Shown here: in pieces, positions 42,924 through 43,876 of the stretch | Layout of the letters: each line of letters begins with the position of its first letter | Position numbering within the stretch: position 1 is the stretch's first letter | Source: Rhodospirillales bacterium | GTDB taxonomy: Bacteria > Pseudomonadota > Alphaproteobacteria > Bin95 | DNA length: 43,876 bases | Assembly: GCA_008081395.1 (NCBI GenBank) | Contig: VMCJ01000029.1 | Coordinates: 1-43,876 of the forward strand | Direction of reading: 5' to 3' | Position numbers and translations under genes: made by a program | Notes under the pieces: model-generated | Seen by the model: the letters and a program-made list of their open reading frames with translations, nothing else | Told to the model about the DNA's origin: nothing | The model's database searches: none

Positions 42924-42953
42924 CGTTTCAGGTTTTAAAACTTCTAGTCCCCA

Positions 42954-43529
42954 CTATTCCTGCATTGATGGATCGACCCAACCAATATTACCATCTTCTC
43001 TTCGATAAACCGCATTCAGCTGGCCGTTTGCCGCGTTACGGAAAAAGAGGTTTGTCCGTCCCGAAATATTTATGCGGTTCACAGCCATTGAAACCGTCAG
43101 TTCCGGAATAGTCATCGTTGTTTCGGCAACAATTACTGGCTCACTTCCAGCCCCATAAGCCGCTTCTTCTCTATTGTCCTGCTCTCTTTCAGCAGAATTG
43201 GTTGTTAGAGATATGATGGGTGATGGAGAATGATGATTAGTTGATACAAGTTTCCGCTTATATCGGCGAAGCTGCTTAGCCATTCGCTCCAAAGCTGCAT
43301 CAAAGGCTGAGTGAGCATCAACCGCTGAGCCTGAACTTTCTATAGTCGTGCCACGAGCAATATGAGCCCGTAAACTGGCAAAAAAGTGTCTTTGCTGTCG
43401 CTTGAGTGTCGCTTGGCCTTCAATTGCATTTTCAAAATAACGGCCAACTTTTTCGACGAATTCACTCTCTATGCGAGAGGTTAATGTTTTTCCAACATCC
43501 ATACCATGACCTGTTACAACGATTTCCAT
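42954..43529 (-). CDS. hpf: ribosome hibernation promoting factor, long form
   Basis: Ribosome-associated protein that inactivates ribosomes in stationary phase; the long form dimerises 70S ribosomes into 100S particles. Of 191 residues, 1-95 form the S30AE domain (VTGHGMDVGKTLTSRIES, then SGSAVDAHSAFDAALERMAKQLRRYKRK) and about 130-190 the C-terminal dimerisation domain (SMAVNRINISGRTNLFFRNAANGQLNAVYRREDGNIGWVDP), joined by a variable linker. Start ATG 43529 has AAAGGAG eight to nine bases upstream. In many Alphaproteobacteria it follows rpoN; here no rpoN is seen in the 347 bases upstream, so it is either monocistronic or the upstream gene lies beyond the window edge. Confidence 0.94.
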   Translation of the reverse strand: MEIVVTGHGMDVGKTLTSRIESEFVEKVGRYFENAIEGQATLKRQQRHFFASLRAHIARGTTIESSGSAVDAHSAFDAALERMAKQLRRYKRKLVSTNHHSPSPIISLTTNSAEREQDNREEAAYGAGSEPVIVAETTMTIPELTVSMAVNRINISGRTNLFFRNAANGQLNAVYRREDGNIGWVDPSMQE

Positions 43530-43876
43530 TTACTAGGCTCCTTTGTAATTACGGTTTTTGGAAACAGTAGCGTACCTCCAATGAGGACGCCTTGGTCAAG
43601 GAAAACAGAAAAAAATTGGTTGAGTAAATCTGCAACACAATGATTTTATTTGTTTAATTACTGAGTTTTTTAATTTTGATTATCTATTCATTCCTGATTG
43701 CCAATTAAAATTGGTCCATGACTAAATTAAAGACAGTAAAACAGTGGTTTATAGAAGGTTTAAAGCACCTCTGATCGCAATCCTTTGCAACTGTGCAATG
43801 CAGACAAAAAAATATGTTTAAATGAATATTTTTTAAGATTTCTGAAAGGATCTCGCCATTTTAGTTCGTATAAATT
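43530..43876. other. AT-rich region upstream of hpf, reaching the window end
   Basis: No gene is called. On the minus strand a weak promoter-like pair for hpf is TTGACC (43594-43599) and TACGCT (43569-43574), with a long 19-base spacer. CCAATT-aa-AATTGG (43701-43714) is an inverted repeat that could be an operator. An 18-codon ORF with ATG at 43718 on the plus strand has no ribosome binding site. Nothing else is recognised. Confidence 0.3.

Noticed and set aside
43718-43774. 18-codon ORF MTKLKTVKQWFIEGLKHL upstream of hpf
   Set aside because: No ribosome binding site and no comparison available; it may be chance in AT-rich DNA.
1-43876. Mobile island, CRISPR array, tRNA or rRNA
   Set aside because: No transposase, integrase, regularly spaced repeats, tRNA-like cloverleaf or rRNA segment was seen in the intergenic sequences.

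Overview
This 43.9 kb window is chromosomal DNA from an alphaproteobacterium with moderate G+C, probably free-living and marine or related to such lineages. The class assignment rests on a GcrA-type cell-cycle regulator, the argD-argF-hslO gene order, the alphaproteobacterial style of IlvE, PccB and long-form HPF, and the absence of features expected of other classes. I cannot place it at genus level. Coding density is very high. No tRNA, rRNA, CRISPR array, transposase, integrase or prophage gene is visible, and GcrA is the only recognisable transcription factor.

Layout. (1) 1-3422: the 3' part of pccB, ilvE, gcrA and a small periplasmic cytochrome c. (2) 3501-7028: two divergent pairs of catabolic genes, a serine hydrolase plus class II aldolase on the minus strand and a DUF1330 protein plus enolase-superfamily enzyme on the plus strand. 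(3) 7125-14265: a rhodanese-type sulfurtransferase, a DMT exporter coupled to an alpha/beta hydrolase, CysQ, an FAD-linked 2-hydroxyacid dehydrogenase coupled to an orphan ModA, and an NAD-type 2-hydroxyacid dehydrogenase. (4) 14262-18700: a compact minus-strand run argD-argF-hslO-lipoprotein-uppP, with recX diverging from argD. (5) 19384-21265: a PaaK-like adenylating enzyme and a beta-carbonic anhydrase. (6) 21330-41923: an oxidative catabolic region. (7) 41978-43876: a secreted FecR-domain protein and the ribosome hibernation factor HPF.

The catabolic region is the most interesting part. It holds two type I Baeyer-Villiger monooxygenases, two GMC-family dehydrogenases, two metallo-beta-lactamase-fold hydrolases, a xanthine-dehydrogenase-type molybdenum subunit without its usual partner subunits, a rearranged class III CoA transferase, a TauD-type dioxygenase, an isopenicillin-N-synthase-like oxygenase, a DUF3237 protein, an acyl-CoA dehydrogenase, a cysteine-less thiolase-like protein and two MFS transporters. 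A reasonable reading is two parallel routes that oxidise an alcohol to a ketone (GMC), insert oxygen to give an ester or lactone (BVMO), hydrolyse it (MBL fold) and feed the acid into CoA-dependent degradation. The substrate cannot be named from sequence; a cyclic terpenoid, steroid-like or other alicyclic ketone is an inference only.

Several proteins carry unusual active sites: a cytochrome c without the usual axial methionine, an enolase-superfamily member with Gln in the second position of the KxK motif, a PaaK homologue with an altered P-loop, and a thiolase-like protein without nucleophilic cysteine. Many start codons in the ORF track were moved downstream to the ATG with a good Shine-Dalgarno sequence; each case is explained in its entry.
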